From Epiperipatus broadwayi (taxonomy: Eukaryota; Onychophora; Udeonychophora; Euonychophora; Peripatidae): a DNA stretch of 64,000 bases. The notes under the pieces are model-generated. The model worked only from the letters and a program-made list of their open reading frames with translations. It ran no database searches and had not been told where the DNA came from. The DNA lies in the NCBI GenBank assembly GCA_028023455.1, contig JAQFVV010006200.1:2284738-2348737 (forward strand), read 5' to 3'. Of the stretch, positions 23,741 to 37,249 are shown one piece after another; within the stretch, counting starts at the first letter, position 1; each line of letters starts with the position of its first letter. Made by a program: the position numbers and the translations under genes.

Positions 23741-25899
23741 TCATAGATTTATAATCCTTTTTAAAATATATTTTATCAAAACTCATCACAGCCCATAACA
23801 ATCAGCAACTAAATAAACAATACCAAATTTATAGTTATTCTTTGTGAATTCAATGCATTAAAATATATTAACTATCTTTTCACAAACTATTTAACTGGGC
23901 TTACATTATTCTAATAGATATTACACATAGTTTAAAATTTATAAAATAATTATATATTATTATATAAAGGAAAGCAACAAATAAAAATTGCATGACTAGT
24001 CATTCAAAAGATAATGAATGATAAGATGAACTTCAATCAATGAATTTTAACTATTGTGTACAACATTATACCACTAGATTACACTGTAAAGGATATCTAA
24101 ATAAAATTAATCAGTACTAGTTGGTTGGGGGTACTGTGGATACTAGGCAACACTGCAGTACCAACAAGAACCATCAAGAAGCCTGCAAGTAATAAATTTT
24201 TATTCAAAAATCACTGAAATTGATGTAAAATTAAAACTAGTACCAATTAATCTTCAAATAGGCTATTGTAAAACTAAAGCTTATCTAATACATATTCACA
24301 GATATTTAAGGAAAAGGCATTACCAAACAGCCCTAATTAAATGTTAGCTAAATTTTTGTTTTCTACTACTGCTTTGCACTTAGTTAAGAATGGTTTGACT
24401 CTCATTTGTTATTCAATAATTGAATAATCTTGGGGCAGCTAATTGAATAAACATCCTAAGTTTGTTTAGAATTCCTCATCTATTTGACATTTTTAAAGTT
24501 CCACCTGGAATTTTAAAAATATTCTAACTTTAGAAACATGTTATTTAATTTATTGTGTTGCAACACACCAAAGAGGAATAAGTCATGCATTTTCTAACAA
24601 TTATAAAAAACTATCCTTTTTTTATGTTGTGCCATTTTATTTCGTCACATAAATTAGTTAAGTCTATCTTATCGTCTTTATTAATGATATTTTTCTCTTA
24701 TCCATTATTCTTATTATGTGATCAAGTTTGATTACCATGTTATTGTCAGAGTTTAATGATTACAGACTTTAAAAGGGTTCTGATAATGTTCGTGACCCCG
24801 AATTTTCACGTTATCATACTAGTCCTGGTGCATATTGATTTTTTTGATTTTTTGAAAGATAATTATGACTCTGAGATTAATTTGCTTAGATGGTACTAGT
24901 AGATTTATCACCACTTTGCATAGTTGTCATTGTTATTAACGCATCCATTTTGGTCACAAATTTATTGAAATTTTTCTCAACTACAAAACTTTAAAATATT
25001 CTTCAAAATTTTACTGTATATAAACTTGTAATCTGTGAGTATAATTTTCTATAGAACCTATTTGATTTTTAGTTATTTATAATAAAAAAAATTATATACT
25101 TTTTTTATGTGCATGTTTATTTATATCATCAATCATTACACATAGTCAACATAACCAGTTTTCATCTTCTCAAAAAAAAAAAAAAAAAGCTGCTTTCAAA
25201 AAAAAAAAAAATTCTCACTTGTCTGAGAAATATTTTTATGTTAAACTAGTGTATGCTGTCAATCTATTCTATGCAAAAATAAATTCAAAAATCTAATGAA
25301 AGTAAAATATTTATTTGAAAAATAAAATTGCAATAAATACAATAGCAAATATATTTTTAACACAGAATAACATTGTAATAGACTAGTAAACTGCAATCGC
25401 CATATCAAATATCATTGTTGATATCATATAACCTACTATTCTCTTTGAAACTAAATTCTTATTTGGCTAACATTCCATTTTATGTATCAAAAAAAAAAAA
25501 AAAAAACAGACTAGAAGCATATTCACATTAGAGGAAACTTGAATGATACATAGGTGCATTTAATGTGTCGAACAAAAACATATTCAAATAGATATTTGAA
25601 TTTCCTTTTAATAAAAGATTAATATACTGGAATTAAATGAAGTTCTTTATTTGAATACATGACACAGTCTTACACTTGAATTTGAACATTCTTAAAAGCC
25701 AAATACTCGATTAATTATAATTTATAAGAATGGTAATATAGAATTTCAGAATGATGAAAAAATATATATCTATATATCTTGATGATATTTTAGTTGTATT
25801 TATATATTGGTCTATTTCCATGATCTAATATAAGTATTGAATGTCTTTTAAAAAAAATTTATCTAAATATTCTAAACATATTCAAGTGTTAATAATAAC
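23741..25899. other. AT-rich stretch without a gene
   Basis: Poly-A runs lie near 25180, 25205 and 25490. I found no coding signal and no clear element on either strand. Confidence 0.5.
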
Positions 25900-25904
25900 A
25901 CACA

Positions 25905-26638
25905 GGTTAGTATATGCACAATGTTTCAAGAGGAAATTATTCGTCGCTCTTCTTCAGATGTTGCTGGCCTGACCAAGGCAATAATCAGTAGAAATTTCAT
26001 ATACTTATCAATGAAGCTACTTCTGATTTCTCCACTTTTCCCTAAAGAAGAAAATTGATTAATGATTCTTTAAATTCTTCTTTGTATCTTTTCTTCTTTA
26101 TTCAATATTTTTGTATTTTCCCAATTGAACATATGTTTATTGGTACATCCATGGTCTGCTACATTAGACACATCTGTTCTCTCTCTCTTCTAATCATCAG
26201 TTTGTGTTCTTCTAAGCACTTTTCAATGGGACAACAGGTTCATCCACATTCACGTGGTATTTTATAAATGCAATTCTTTCTTTTCAGCACTTCAAGTTTA
26301 GGCTTAGTAGATGTTAAAATATCTCATATTGTGGTATGGTTCTGAAAAACTGTACTGATGTTATACTGATTGCAGATTTTCTTTAATTTGTCTACTATTT
26401 TTGCCAGGTATGGGTACACTACAGTACTGATAATTGTTTTTTCTTTTGATAGTTCTTTTTGTTGTCTATTTAGGATTTTTTTAATATCAGCTAATGGATA
26501 ATCATTTTTCATAGTTAGTTCTATATAGAGCTTTTCTTTTCTCAGATCATTCCTTGATGGCAAAATCAAAACTAGTTTACAGAAAACACACACATACACA
26601 AAAATATTTAGTCTATACATCCAAAAGCACAAAACATT
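25905..26638 (-). mobile_element. Penelope-like element, inverted C-terminal copy (PLE-2 left arm)
   Basis: The minus strand matches the plus-strand copy that follows (about 26700-27470). It includes a segment upstream of the endonuclease (ILNRQQKELSKEKTIISTVV, KICNQYNISTVFQNHTT; 26324-26632) and then a decayed GIY-YIG region, with HVNVD-type Cys/His remnants near 26240-26265. At its outer end a hammerhead-like motif lies on the minus strand: CTGAAGA 25957-25951, hairpin AGAG/CTCT, GAAAC 25927-25923. Confidence 0.75.
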
Positions 26639-27470
26639 GAGTTATACTATCACTATGGAACAGAGCAAAAGAAGTTTGTTTAGAAATCAGCGATTTGAAA
26701 AAAGATCTATATAGAACAAACTCTTATGAACAATGGTTATCCATCAGCTGATATTAAATAGACAACAAAAAAACCATCAAAAGAAAAAAACAATTATTAG
26801 TACCGTAGTGTACTCATACATACCAAAAATAGTGGACATATTAAGGAAAATCTGCAATCAGTATAATATCATAACTTTCCAGAGCCATACCACACTACAA
26901 GACATTCTAACATCTACAAGGCCTAAACTTGAAATTCTGGAAAAAACTGCTTCTATGAAATACTATGTGAATGTGGAATAACGTATATTGGTGAGACCAG
27001 TTATCCAATTGAAAAGCATTTGCAAGAACACAAACTGATAATTAGTAGAGAGAAAACATATCTAAGATAGCAGACCATGTATATACCAGTGAACATATAT
27101 TCAAGTGGGAAAATACAAAAATATTGGATAGAGAAAAGGTACAAAAAAGAAAATTTAAAGAAGCTGCTCACATGCTAATGGGAAACAATCCCATAAGTCA
27201 ATCTAGACATAATGTATACTCTTAGGGGAAAGTAGAGAAATCAGGAGAAACTTCAAAGCTAAATATATGAAATTTCTACTGACTTTTGTATTTGTTAGTA
27301 TGGCTTAGTTGATTAAAGCATTACCTTAAAATTCAATATTCAAGAATCTAAGAGTCGAGGCTCAATTCCCATTCTAGTACTGTCACTGGTAAGGCCAGTA
27401 ACACCTGAAGGAGGGAGAATAATCACTCTCAAAACATTGTGCATATACTAACCTGTGTTCTATTATTAAC
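26639..27470 (+). mobile_element. Penelope-like element C-terminal copy (PLE-2 right arm)
   Basis: ILNRQQKNHQKKKTIISTVV and IPKIVDILRKICNQYNI (26733-26900) match the PLE linker between RT and endonuclease. They are followed by GIY-YIG remnants (ITYIGETSYPIEKHLQEHK, about 26981-27037), then ADHVYTSEHIFKWENTKILD and the RHN phrase to 27225. The copy joins the inverted arm head to head near 26638. The outer end (27385-27470) repeats the outer end of the left arm, including GTTAGTATATGCACAATGTT-type sequence on the other strand. A tRNA-like insert splits it (27288-27384). Confidence 0.75.
27288..27384 (+). repeat. tRNA-like insertion inside PLE-2
   Basis: This segment is absent from the matching place in the inverted left arm (near 25985). 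It has an A-box-like GGCTTAGTTGATTAAAGC and a B-box-like GAGGCTCAATTCCC at tRNA spacing, so it is probably a tRNA-derived SINE insertion. A 5-bp TAGTA occurs at both edges. Confidence 0.5.
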
Positions 27471-30400
27471 AGATGAATATATTTGGAATATTTATATAAA
27501 GTTAAATTTTTCAAAAAACATTCAATACTTATATTAGAATGGAAATAGTCCAATATACAATTACAAAAAATATCTTGAACTTGATTCAAAATTTTAAAAC
27601 AATGTTCTAAAAATGAGATAGATCTTTCTTGAGTAAAAAAATTCCAAAATAAAAACTACAATGCATTCTCTGGTTAAATTATTATTAATTCAATCATAAC
27701 TATTAGATACTACAAAATGCTTAAGGACCATAATAGTTACAAATTATGATCAAAGACTTGTTCAATTCTTAACACTTTGGAGCTAGTAAATCTGTTAGGA
27801 AAATTAAGAATATAATCTTTTTAATATCTCAAAGCTTACAATCTCCAATTACAATAATTGATGCATAATAGCAAAAATATTTTTTTTATTTTTCAAAGTA
27901 GGCTATGTAAATATTTGCCATTGTTATTTATTATAGGCTAATGGTCTATTTTAATTTTCTAAACACCGATGATAGAGAATGGAGTGTTAATATAGTTATT
28001 TAGACATTAATATTAAATAATGACTCCAATTTCTAATTTTTGATTGTACATAATAAGTAATATTTATAATTTTAAGTAATAAAGTCTAATTTTCAACCAG
28101 AATCAATCTGGCATGCACAAAGATAGATTGTTATTTTTGATTAGATTTTACATAATCATACTTTTACAAATTCATAACATTCTAAGATTTTGCAATCATA
28201 GACCAGAAGCAATTTTAAGTGATTTTTAAATATGATCATTTACAGATTATTAATTTATATAAATTATGAGTTATAATATATTAATATCTTCTAAACATAA
28301 TAGAAACAACTATATTTAGACTTTCCATTTAAAAATATAATATTGTATGTTAATACCACAATAGGTTTTATGCAATAAATAATTGTGATCAAATAAAAGC
28401 AAAATGCCAAGATTTGACAAAAAAAAAGTATTGCAAACAAAAAATTATCTTAAATTTATCCAGATAAAGTAAACTTCTGATTTCCAAGAGCAATCATATT
28501 CCAAATCAAACATTAAATTTTGATAAGATGAAAACTATCCGTTAAATCTATAGACAAAGTGTTTCCTGTTTAAAGTGATTAAAAATTCTGTAAATTTGAC
28601 TATGCATGATAACAATACCAAGATAGAAGCCATTTATAATTTATAAAAGTGAAAATCTTGAAAAATATAGCCAAATTTTTATTACTACAAATTTTTAAAT
28701 TGATTTTAAAAAAAGGTATCCTAAAGATAGTTATGTTAAAAAAATTGAAAGCTTTCTAAGCTTGCTTCAGATTCGAAAGTAATATTGCTAATGATAAACT
28801 GAAGAGCTAATTAATGTGTAATTTTTTAATCATTACCCTTTTTTCACATAAAATTTTCATGCTTTCTTTTTAAATACATATTCAGTACAGTATTAACTTG
28901 CACAATACTTAGAAATATAATAAAATAAATACCCCATTTTTATTATTCTACTTACACATTAACAATACTATAAGAATTCTGTCACCATTCTCTATGCTAT
29001 TTTTCCTAACCTATAAACACTGATAATCAAGGATTTTTATAAAGTCTAACAATTATATAATTAATCAAACAAATCAAATTTGCCACTTTCCTTTAATGCT
29101 TGCTAAAAATCCTGAGCAATTGACTTGTGAAAAATGTCCCAGATCAATCATTCATTACACATGCATTTCATATATCTATTCTAGTGAACTGGGAATAGAA
29201 GCATCTTAACATCTACACAGAAACAACAGCTAGCACTTTCAATATCCAGTTTGCCTGATAAGTGTAATTTGTTGTGTGAAATGTGTGTTAGAGGGGTGCT
29301 TAACAAACTTGTGTAAGATTTGATTAGTTATATTTATCAATTGCATTAGTTGTTTTCTTTATGTGCATGTTTGTTTATTTATATGAAAATAAAATACCTT
29401 ATAGGCAACTGCAAAGCAAGAATCTATCCAGTTGACTCGACAAATGAACTAGTTTAAAAAAAGACATTTCCCAGACCAATCAATTGAAGGCTGGGAGTTT
29501 TTAGAAATTCCCTTTCTTGTTTTACTCCATAGTTAAGTCATAAACACTATTTAATAAAAATAAAATAAAAAATCCTAAGATTGTTTGAATATTCTCGACT
29601 ACTAGGAAATTTCCCCAAATTCACCTACATTTGAAGTAAGTCATGGACAAAGCAAGAACTGCTCTCAAGGACCTTACCATGTGTATACATTTGTTTTGCT
29701 GAGTTAGCCTTTTAATAGATTTTTAAATTTGCATGAGTAATGAAAAAAAAAATCAAAACTTAATAAAATTTCCATTGTATATATTTTGTAAGAGAAATAA
29801 TATATGAATTTAATTAACTACTTACCTTAACTGACCATGTTCCATCCACCAATCTAAACATATTATGTGGATTTATTTGGAAATTGAAGAAAATCAAAAT
29901 TCAAGGAATATCCTAAAACTTTAGTGATGAATCAACAGTTAAGCCACACAATAAGGGAATTCCACATTAGTTTTTTAAAAAAGGGGATTATTCCAACTGA
30001 AAAATAAACTACTGGAATTAACTTTTGTATTACAGAACTGAAAAACACATATAATCACGATACGATATTTGAGCATACATGAAGGTGCACGAGTGCCGGC
30101 AGCTTTTGCCAGAAAGATGCTTGAACTTGATTGTTTAGAGAAAGTCGTAACAAGGATCATTATACATAAAGTTGTGATGACTATTTTAGGATATCAGTAA
30201 CTTAGCATTAGAATCTTCAAGTCTGTTTGTTTTGTTCTAATTTATATATTTTTATTGTACAAAGTAATTAAGTTCATGATGTATTTGTAAATAAATGTTC
30301 GGATATTTTCAAGTTAACTAATGGCGAATTACCATTAATCAAAAAACAAGTGCTACTTTTTTTTAATGTAATATCTATTACTTAATCACTATTTCCCTAT

Positions 30401-31590
30401 TTTTGACACAGAATGTACATGTAATTTATCATTATTAATTTATTTACCAATACTTGAAATTTTATTTAATGTGTTGTCGATTTTTTATTATAAACATACA
30501 TTTACTACATATATAAAAACACAATGTTGATAATATTCACATAATATACTAAGAGATTCTATCAAAAAATATTAGACTGTTGATATAAAAATGCAGTATG
30601 TGAAAAACATCTGTGAACATTAATTGCTCCAGTATCATTATCTATCTTTACCATAAATTGTAATCAAAATCAATACTTAATAGCTTCAGAATTATTTGGT
30701 TTTTATTCAGATAGGAGAATTCACCCTTCAGTATGGTTCTGCCCTTCTATCCAAATATGTTATTTCAAAATTTTAAACCTGATGAAATTTTGTATCTCAA
30801 CTATGAAACTCAAATTCGTTCAGATTATGTTACAATCCCTTGTTATAAGCTTGATTCACAATAACATGTCATTTGACATATATAATGTATGAAAACAAAT
30901 GTTACTAATGGTGTCAGAATAAAACAAATTGTCACATTTAGTTTGGTATGCACTGCTTGTGATTCACCAAATAAACCAAACCACCACATTATCCTTATTC
31001 AAAATGGAGAAAATAATTATATGATCGTAATAGATTTATAATATTTGAAAAGAAAACTTTCCTGGTTCCTATATTAAAGACTATATATATTATAATATTG
31101 GGAACAGAAACGCAAACATTACAATGAAAACAATATGTAATACTTTTTTTATTACATAATATAAATCTGCTTAAATTTTGGCAGTTATAAATAAATTAAG
31201 AGGGAGCAAGCAATGAAAATTCACCAGATTCTCACTTGGTCATATATCTTCATTGTCTATTTATTTAATCTACTGTTAGGAGAAAAAGAAATGGTTTATA
31301 TTGTAACAAATGCAAATAATAATGAATAGATAGCCACTGTCTATATAATCAAATATCTAGTAGTCTTAATTTTATGATAAAAGAAAGCTTTTCTCAGAAT
31401 TGACAATATATTATAACTCCAGCCCTATCAAGTTTAAAAAAGCATAAATGTCACTAGAACAGTTGACAAAATATAAATTCTGAACATGGTTTTCAAAAAA
31501 AATTTGCACTTAACACATAAAATATCATATGTTTCTCTATATAAGATATGATATGATGAAAATACTAGTATTTATATAAAATAATTGAAT
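27471..31590. other. Long AT-rich stretch without a gene
   Basis: No open frame here looks coding; those present are short and rich in Phe, Ile, Leu, Asn and Lys. A weak direct repeat involves the CCCAGA(T/C)CAATCA phrases at 29136 and 29471. No other structure was recognised. Confidence 0.5.
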
Positions 31591-31690
31591 ATTGCTCAGG
31601 AATTCTTAGTTCAAATACCGAAAATGGAACTGAGCCATAATCGATGGAGCTCTAGAATCCATTTGGTCTGTCATTATACCAAACCAAGCA
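31591..31690 (-). repeat. SINE-like repeat, family 2
   Basis: On the minus strand, a tRNA-like stretch starting TTTGGTATAATGACAGACC and containing GGCTCAGTTCC is followed by GAACTAAGAATTCCTGAGCA, the family 2 3' end. Confidence 0.45.
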
Positions 31691-32370
31691 GGGCATTAAA
31701 GTCTTTAATAATATAACATATGAATGTCTGAAGTATAGGTAATAAATGTACTAAATATAGATTCATGCTTTAACATGAAAGGAGAAATTAAACAAGATGA
31801 TTCCAAACTTAGCAATATTAGATAAAAATGATCAAAATACTGAATTGCAAAACTATAAATGAATATATTTATAAGAAAATTGAGCAATCTTAGATTTGTT
31901 AATAATTGATTTAAAATAATTTATTGAAAAAAATATCTAAGAAAACAAAAAATACTGAACATGTATATATATCCATCTAGACTAATTTTTAGAATTTCAA
32001 AGCAGAATAAACATTAAAATGTTACTGTAAATAATTTATGGTTTGAAATTATTATTGACTTTATAAAGGGCCATTAATTACTGTGTTAAAAGCCATAGAA
32101 GTACAGTTATTTTATTTTTAAACAACTGCCTTTAATAAATAAATAACTTAGAATTAAGCAGTTTTAAAGAGACACAATTTTTAAATAGAAAATAGTCAAA
32201 GTATGACTTGCTAGATCAATATATATACAATTGCTCAAGAATCTTGTCTTTTCTCGGCATAATAGCAATGATGAAAATATTTAAATAAACAGAAGGGAAG
32301 TTAAAAGAAATAATAAAAAATTACCAACAAAAATTTGGCAAACTTTTAGATCTAAAAAACAAATAATTCA
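31691..32370. other. AT-rich stretch without a gene
   Basis: Nothing coding or structured was recognised. Confidence 0.5.
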
Positions 32371-32600
32371 CACAATTTACTCCAGAACCATCTACTGTAA
32401 GTCTAAGTAACCAATGGGTACGAGATGGCAGCGCTATATCCACATCATCAAAATAGTTTCTGGTTAGTGACCATATTCAGTGATGAGTAGGGTTTGCATT
32501 CACATATCTAATAATTACTTTTGCATTATCCTAGTTAACAAAATATTTTGGACTCAATATTTTTCAAACTAGCAGAGAAAGTCAAATGCTTTTAGTCCAA
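32371..32600 (+). repeat. Fragment of the long dispersed repeat (middle part)
   Basis: The phrase CCATCTACTGTAAGTCTAAG and the following segment match 15200-15300 and 20530-20640 of copies A and B. Confidence 0.55.
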
Positions 32601-33784
32601 TTAATTCTAGAATGAATTTTTCAAGATTCATAAAATACACAAGAAGTTAACAAAAATAGTCGTTGAAATGTGAGAAAATAAATTGGAATAAAAATACAAA
32701 TATTCAAAATCAAATAATAAAAATCTGTAAAGAAAATATGAATCATGAAGTTTGTAAGATAGATAAGACATTACAAATGTAGAAAAAAAAATGTAAATGT
32801 TTGAAACCAAATAGTATAAGATCTGAGAAATGAATTGCATACACATATTTAGGATATTGCAAAGAATATTTTCAAGTTGGATAAAAATAGTCTATAAAAT
32901 ATAGTTAATATATTTAAAAAAAAACAACAGAAAAAGATTATAAACCTCTAGTAAGCAATTTAACAGCAGTAGCAAATAGATTTTGAAAGCACTTACTAAA
33001 TACCAAAACAGAAATTTTAAAAAATGATTCATCAGATGAGATTAAAATATTGTCTCTATTGTTTCATTATAGATATTAAGTGTAACATTTGTGTATTGTT
33101 TTTCCTTTATTATTTCTAATAATATTTGAGATAAAATTAAACAAAATTACCTAGAATTTTTCAACTATTTTATTATTTTTAATATTCATAATACTGATGA
33201 TTTTTAAATGGGAGAATTTTGTCACTAGTCAGTTGTCATTTAAATGAAAATAAGAGTAAATGAAAATCATGAATCTCAATGATAATTAACATTTATATTA
33301 TCCATATTTTTCAACCATGCTATTTGTTGTATTGATTTAAGTTAAAAAAATATATTTATTCAAGTACTTATTATAAAATTCTTTGATATTCTTTTAACCT
33401 TAAAATATTGTTCTTAATGTAATATTTTTTTCTTAAACTCTCCATTTTTTTATATATTGGACACCTTTTTTTACAATTACTAGAATATGATGACTTACTT
33501 GAAAATTCCAGTTCTTTATGAAGATGAGACATCTGTAAAGACTATTGGTCATTGCATATTGTTTTTGAATGCAGACAAATTTAAAAGTAAATATTGAAAG
33601 AGTATTAATACTTTAATAAAATGTTAAAAAAAAAAATTAACTTTATTTATAATTCTTGCCAGATAAATTAATTTTAATCTATACATATTTGTTAAACAAA
33701 CTAGACTGGCAAACAACTACTAATGTTGATTGATTAAATGTTATTAGTCACAATGTATTTTTTCCACAAAATTATTGTTTTCTG
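32601..33784. other. AT-rich stretch without a gene
   Basis: Nothing coding or structured was recognised. Confidence 0.5.
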
Positions 33785-34140
33785 GCAAAAATTGCAGCTC
33801 AATTAAAATATATAACTTTGCACTTGGGTCTAGGAACAATAACAAAATGAATTGGAGTTGACTTATTGATATAGCTCAGTAAAGTTTTATTAAAAGTTCA
33901 AAATCATTGTGAATTTTCTATATATATTCTGAATAACTAGTGACGTAGAAGCAGAATATCTGCTTGCTTTGACCAGGTCAAGTCAAAATTGCAGCTTAAT
34001 TAACATAAATAATGTATGGCAACAATAAAAAAACTCCAAATTGATTTATCAATAAAGCTCAGGAAAGTTTTAGAGGTTCAAAATAATTTTGAATTTTCTA
34101 TATACATTTTGAATAAATTGTGATGTGGAAGCTAAAACAA
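33785..34140 (+). repeat. Tandem duplication, unit about 180-195 bp
   Basis: Unit 1 starts near 33785 and unit 2 near 33982. Shared phrases in the same order are AAATTGCAGCT, AACAATAA, GATTTATCAATAAAGCTCAG-type sequence, GAATTTTCTATATA and GAATAA. A weak partial third unit may lie near 34460-34520. Confidence 0.7.
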
Positions 34141-36719
34141 ATACTTATATTTATTTATATAAATATTCTAGTGTATATAATTTTTGCAAAACTAATCTAT
34201 ATTTTTGAGATTTATATAACTGAATCATTATAAAACATTTTCCTGAAATAGGAAAAAATTGCCAATCTTGTTAAAGTAAGTACAATGGTTCATAAAGGTC
34301 TCTGGATTCAACTTCGATATTCTGATAATTGTAGAAATCAACAACTACTCACAAATATTCTAGTAAATATATTCTATACCATTTGGCTTTCTAAATTTTA
34401 ATGATAAGTGTTTAAAACACCAGATGAAGTATTTGTAATTTATAAAAGTTTCCAAAAGAAGTTATGTGTTGCAACAATAATAAAAAACTTCATAATTGAT
34501 ACATAAATATTTAAAAAATTTTAATAAACAAATTCATTAAAACAAAAATAAAAAAATTGAAACATTTCTATTTACACAGTCCCAAGAATCACATTATTTA
34601 ATAATACTAAGTCTAAAACAATATAAAACCGTATCAAACAGAACTGACATTATTTCAGTTGTCAAATGGCAGCTTAGACTAATATATTCACAATACTTTC
34701 AAAATTTAAAAAAATAATTGAATTTCTTATAAAAAATACTAATATTAAAAAAAACAATTCATAGAAATATTTTTAACTAAGTGTTATAAAATATTGAGTG
34801 AGATTGACTTTAACAAAAAATATCACTTTTGTAAAAGGAAAAAATGCACTAATTTTGCACAAATCCTCAACACCGTAATGTTGAATCCATAAAAAAAAAA
34901 AAAAAAATTTAATAAAATATCTTTAGAAGATTAAATAAAATAATATTCTGTCAACAAACCATCTTTCATAGATGATTTATTTATTCAGAAATAAGTATCT
35001 TATTACCCATATAGGCCAAACTAGATAAGGTTAGAACATATCCAATTACAAAACAGCATACCAAATACAGCAGATTTACTGCATTCAGATGCTTTGTACT
35101 TCCCTGAAAAAAACTCTGGTACCCAAAGTAAGGCTGGATAAACTTAAGGGCAATCCAGAAAAAAAAAAAAAAAATTGTAATAATACAAATGGCACATTCA
35201 AGATTAATTCAAGCACAGACTTAAGTTTTAATTTATTTGTAGTTTAGTGTTGGTCTGCTTTGGGTGTTTACTCACACCTAATACAATTCCTTAATCCAAA
35301 TAATATCAAATCTAAAAATCATACTGTATTTTAAAGCTTAAAATTAGACGATCCATTAAATGAAGCATAAACACCCCCTCCCCCCTCTAAATATAAAAAG
35401 CCTTTTGAAATTTTGTTACCAATTTGAGAAAAAGCAAAACATATACAGTAGGATGAAAAATTCAATAAATAAATAAATAAGTAAAAGAACCAAGTGAAAT
35501 GAACTTAATTCAATTTTTTTCACTGAGCTTCAAGCATTGCTTTTACAATACCATTATTTTTTATAATTAAAAAAAAAAAAATTGCTTCCAAAATCAAAAG
35601 CTGTATTTGAAAATACTGGCATTACCTAATGTCATTTTTCCTTCATTCGTGAATTCCAGATTTAATTTTCCAAATACAAATACTTGGAAGAATGGAATGT
35701 TTCATATTTTGTTCATAATAAATTGTTTCCAATTTAATAACTATTTCAGTACTGGAAACTAAATTTCTCAGTGGAAACAATAAGGAATTTAGTAATAGGG
35801 ACCAGGAGAGGGGGGAAATGTGTCAATTTTAGAAAAAAAAATAAGAACGTAGAACTAGGATGATCAATTGATGACGTTATTACAGCACACAAACAATACT
35901 GCAATATTTTAAGATTCGAAATGACCTTTTAGAAACTTTTTTTTTTTTATTAAGTTCACATAACAATACGCTGTTAATAAAATAATAAATTATTCATAGA
36001 AAACTGTTTATATTTTTCCTGTTTGAGTTGGTAAGAATTTGTAATTCAATTCTTTGTGGTTGCTGCTTATTAGAGGTTTAACCTTTAAACCTTAGTAAGG
36101 AAAATTCCATAAAGTATTGTATTATTAAAAAAAAAGTAACAACTATAAATTTTCTACAAAAAAAAAAAGTTTTACATTTATGATAAGTATTTGAATTTTG
36201 AATACAGGAAGGGTGGACTAACTGTTTCATCTCAATAATATATTGGTAGATATGGAAAGACCTGGGTGGATCGAGCCCTTATTAAAAATTAAGCAATTAA
36301 AGATCTATAGTTTTTAAAATTACGAATACGCTGGTTTGTTGTTTTTTAAATAAGTCTCAATTATCAAAATCAATAATTTATCCTACATTTATTTGAAAAG
36401 ATCGACTCCATAAGGCAGTATTTATAATCATTTCCAAATGAAATAGAATCACATATTTAAATACCTTCAATAAGATTGCATTTCAGCAAATTATTAATTT
36501 TCAAAGGTTCATTATAAAAAAATAATAATTTCAATAAAATTTAAATTACCATTAAAGTTACGGGCATAATCTCTCCCACTTCTTATTTTTTTAAAAGGTA
36601 AAAGAACACTTATTAAATATAAAACCGATAATTCTTCTGATCTATTAGACCGTAAAAGGAATTGTTTTCTTCAACTTTCCAACTTTTAAACCTACATCCC
36701 CCTAATACATAAGGATTAC
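34141..36719. other. AT-rich stretch without a gene
   Basis: Poly-A runs lie near 34892, 35160 and 35570. I see no coding signal and no recognisable transposon. It ends at the CRE-bearing patch. Confidence 0.5.
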
Positions 36720-36880
36720 AGAATGAACTCTTCCCTGACGTAAATCAGCACAACACGACTATATTTAGCGAGAAACTGAGTGAATGGAGAGCGCTCTAAG
36801 AAACTATTGACGTCAGTAAATGCTGCAGTGCGCTTATGGAAAGAGAGCGTGGGAGGCGGCAAACCACAATAGGTTGAAAT
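36720..36880. promoter_or_regulatory. GC-richer patch with two CRE-type sites
   Basis: This short patch stands out from AT-rich flanks. It contains TGACGTAA at 36736-36743, a perfect palindromic CRE (TGACGTCA) at 36808-36815, a GAGCGCTC palindrome near 36789-36796, and a G-rich stretch GTGGGAGGCGGC near 36849-36860. It lies about 1.1 kb beyond the tob stop. It could be a promoter of an unseen transcript or an enhancer of tob. No open frame of note starts on either side. Confidence 0.4.
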
Positions 36881-37249
36881 ATAACAGTGAAAAAAGTGAC
36901 CGTCAAAAATTTTTTTTTTTTCAAATAATTAATGTTAAGATAAAATTAAAAACATGTAATATATATATAAGCTACGCATATAATAGATAATAAATAATAA
37001 TATATACTAACTATATATATATTACAAGTCTGTTCTTTTTAAAATTATAACTTCCTACACTGAAAAAGTTTGAATTTTAATTCCGTAATAATAATTTAAG
37101 TAAAACTAATTGAATCTAAGATCTATATATAATTATATATAAACGGACTTTTTAAAAAAATCTCATATAGCAGTCTTTTATATTATATAATCTCACCATA
37201 AATAATTATTAAAAAAATACGGCTATCAAGAATATTTCCACAAAATAAT

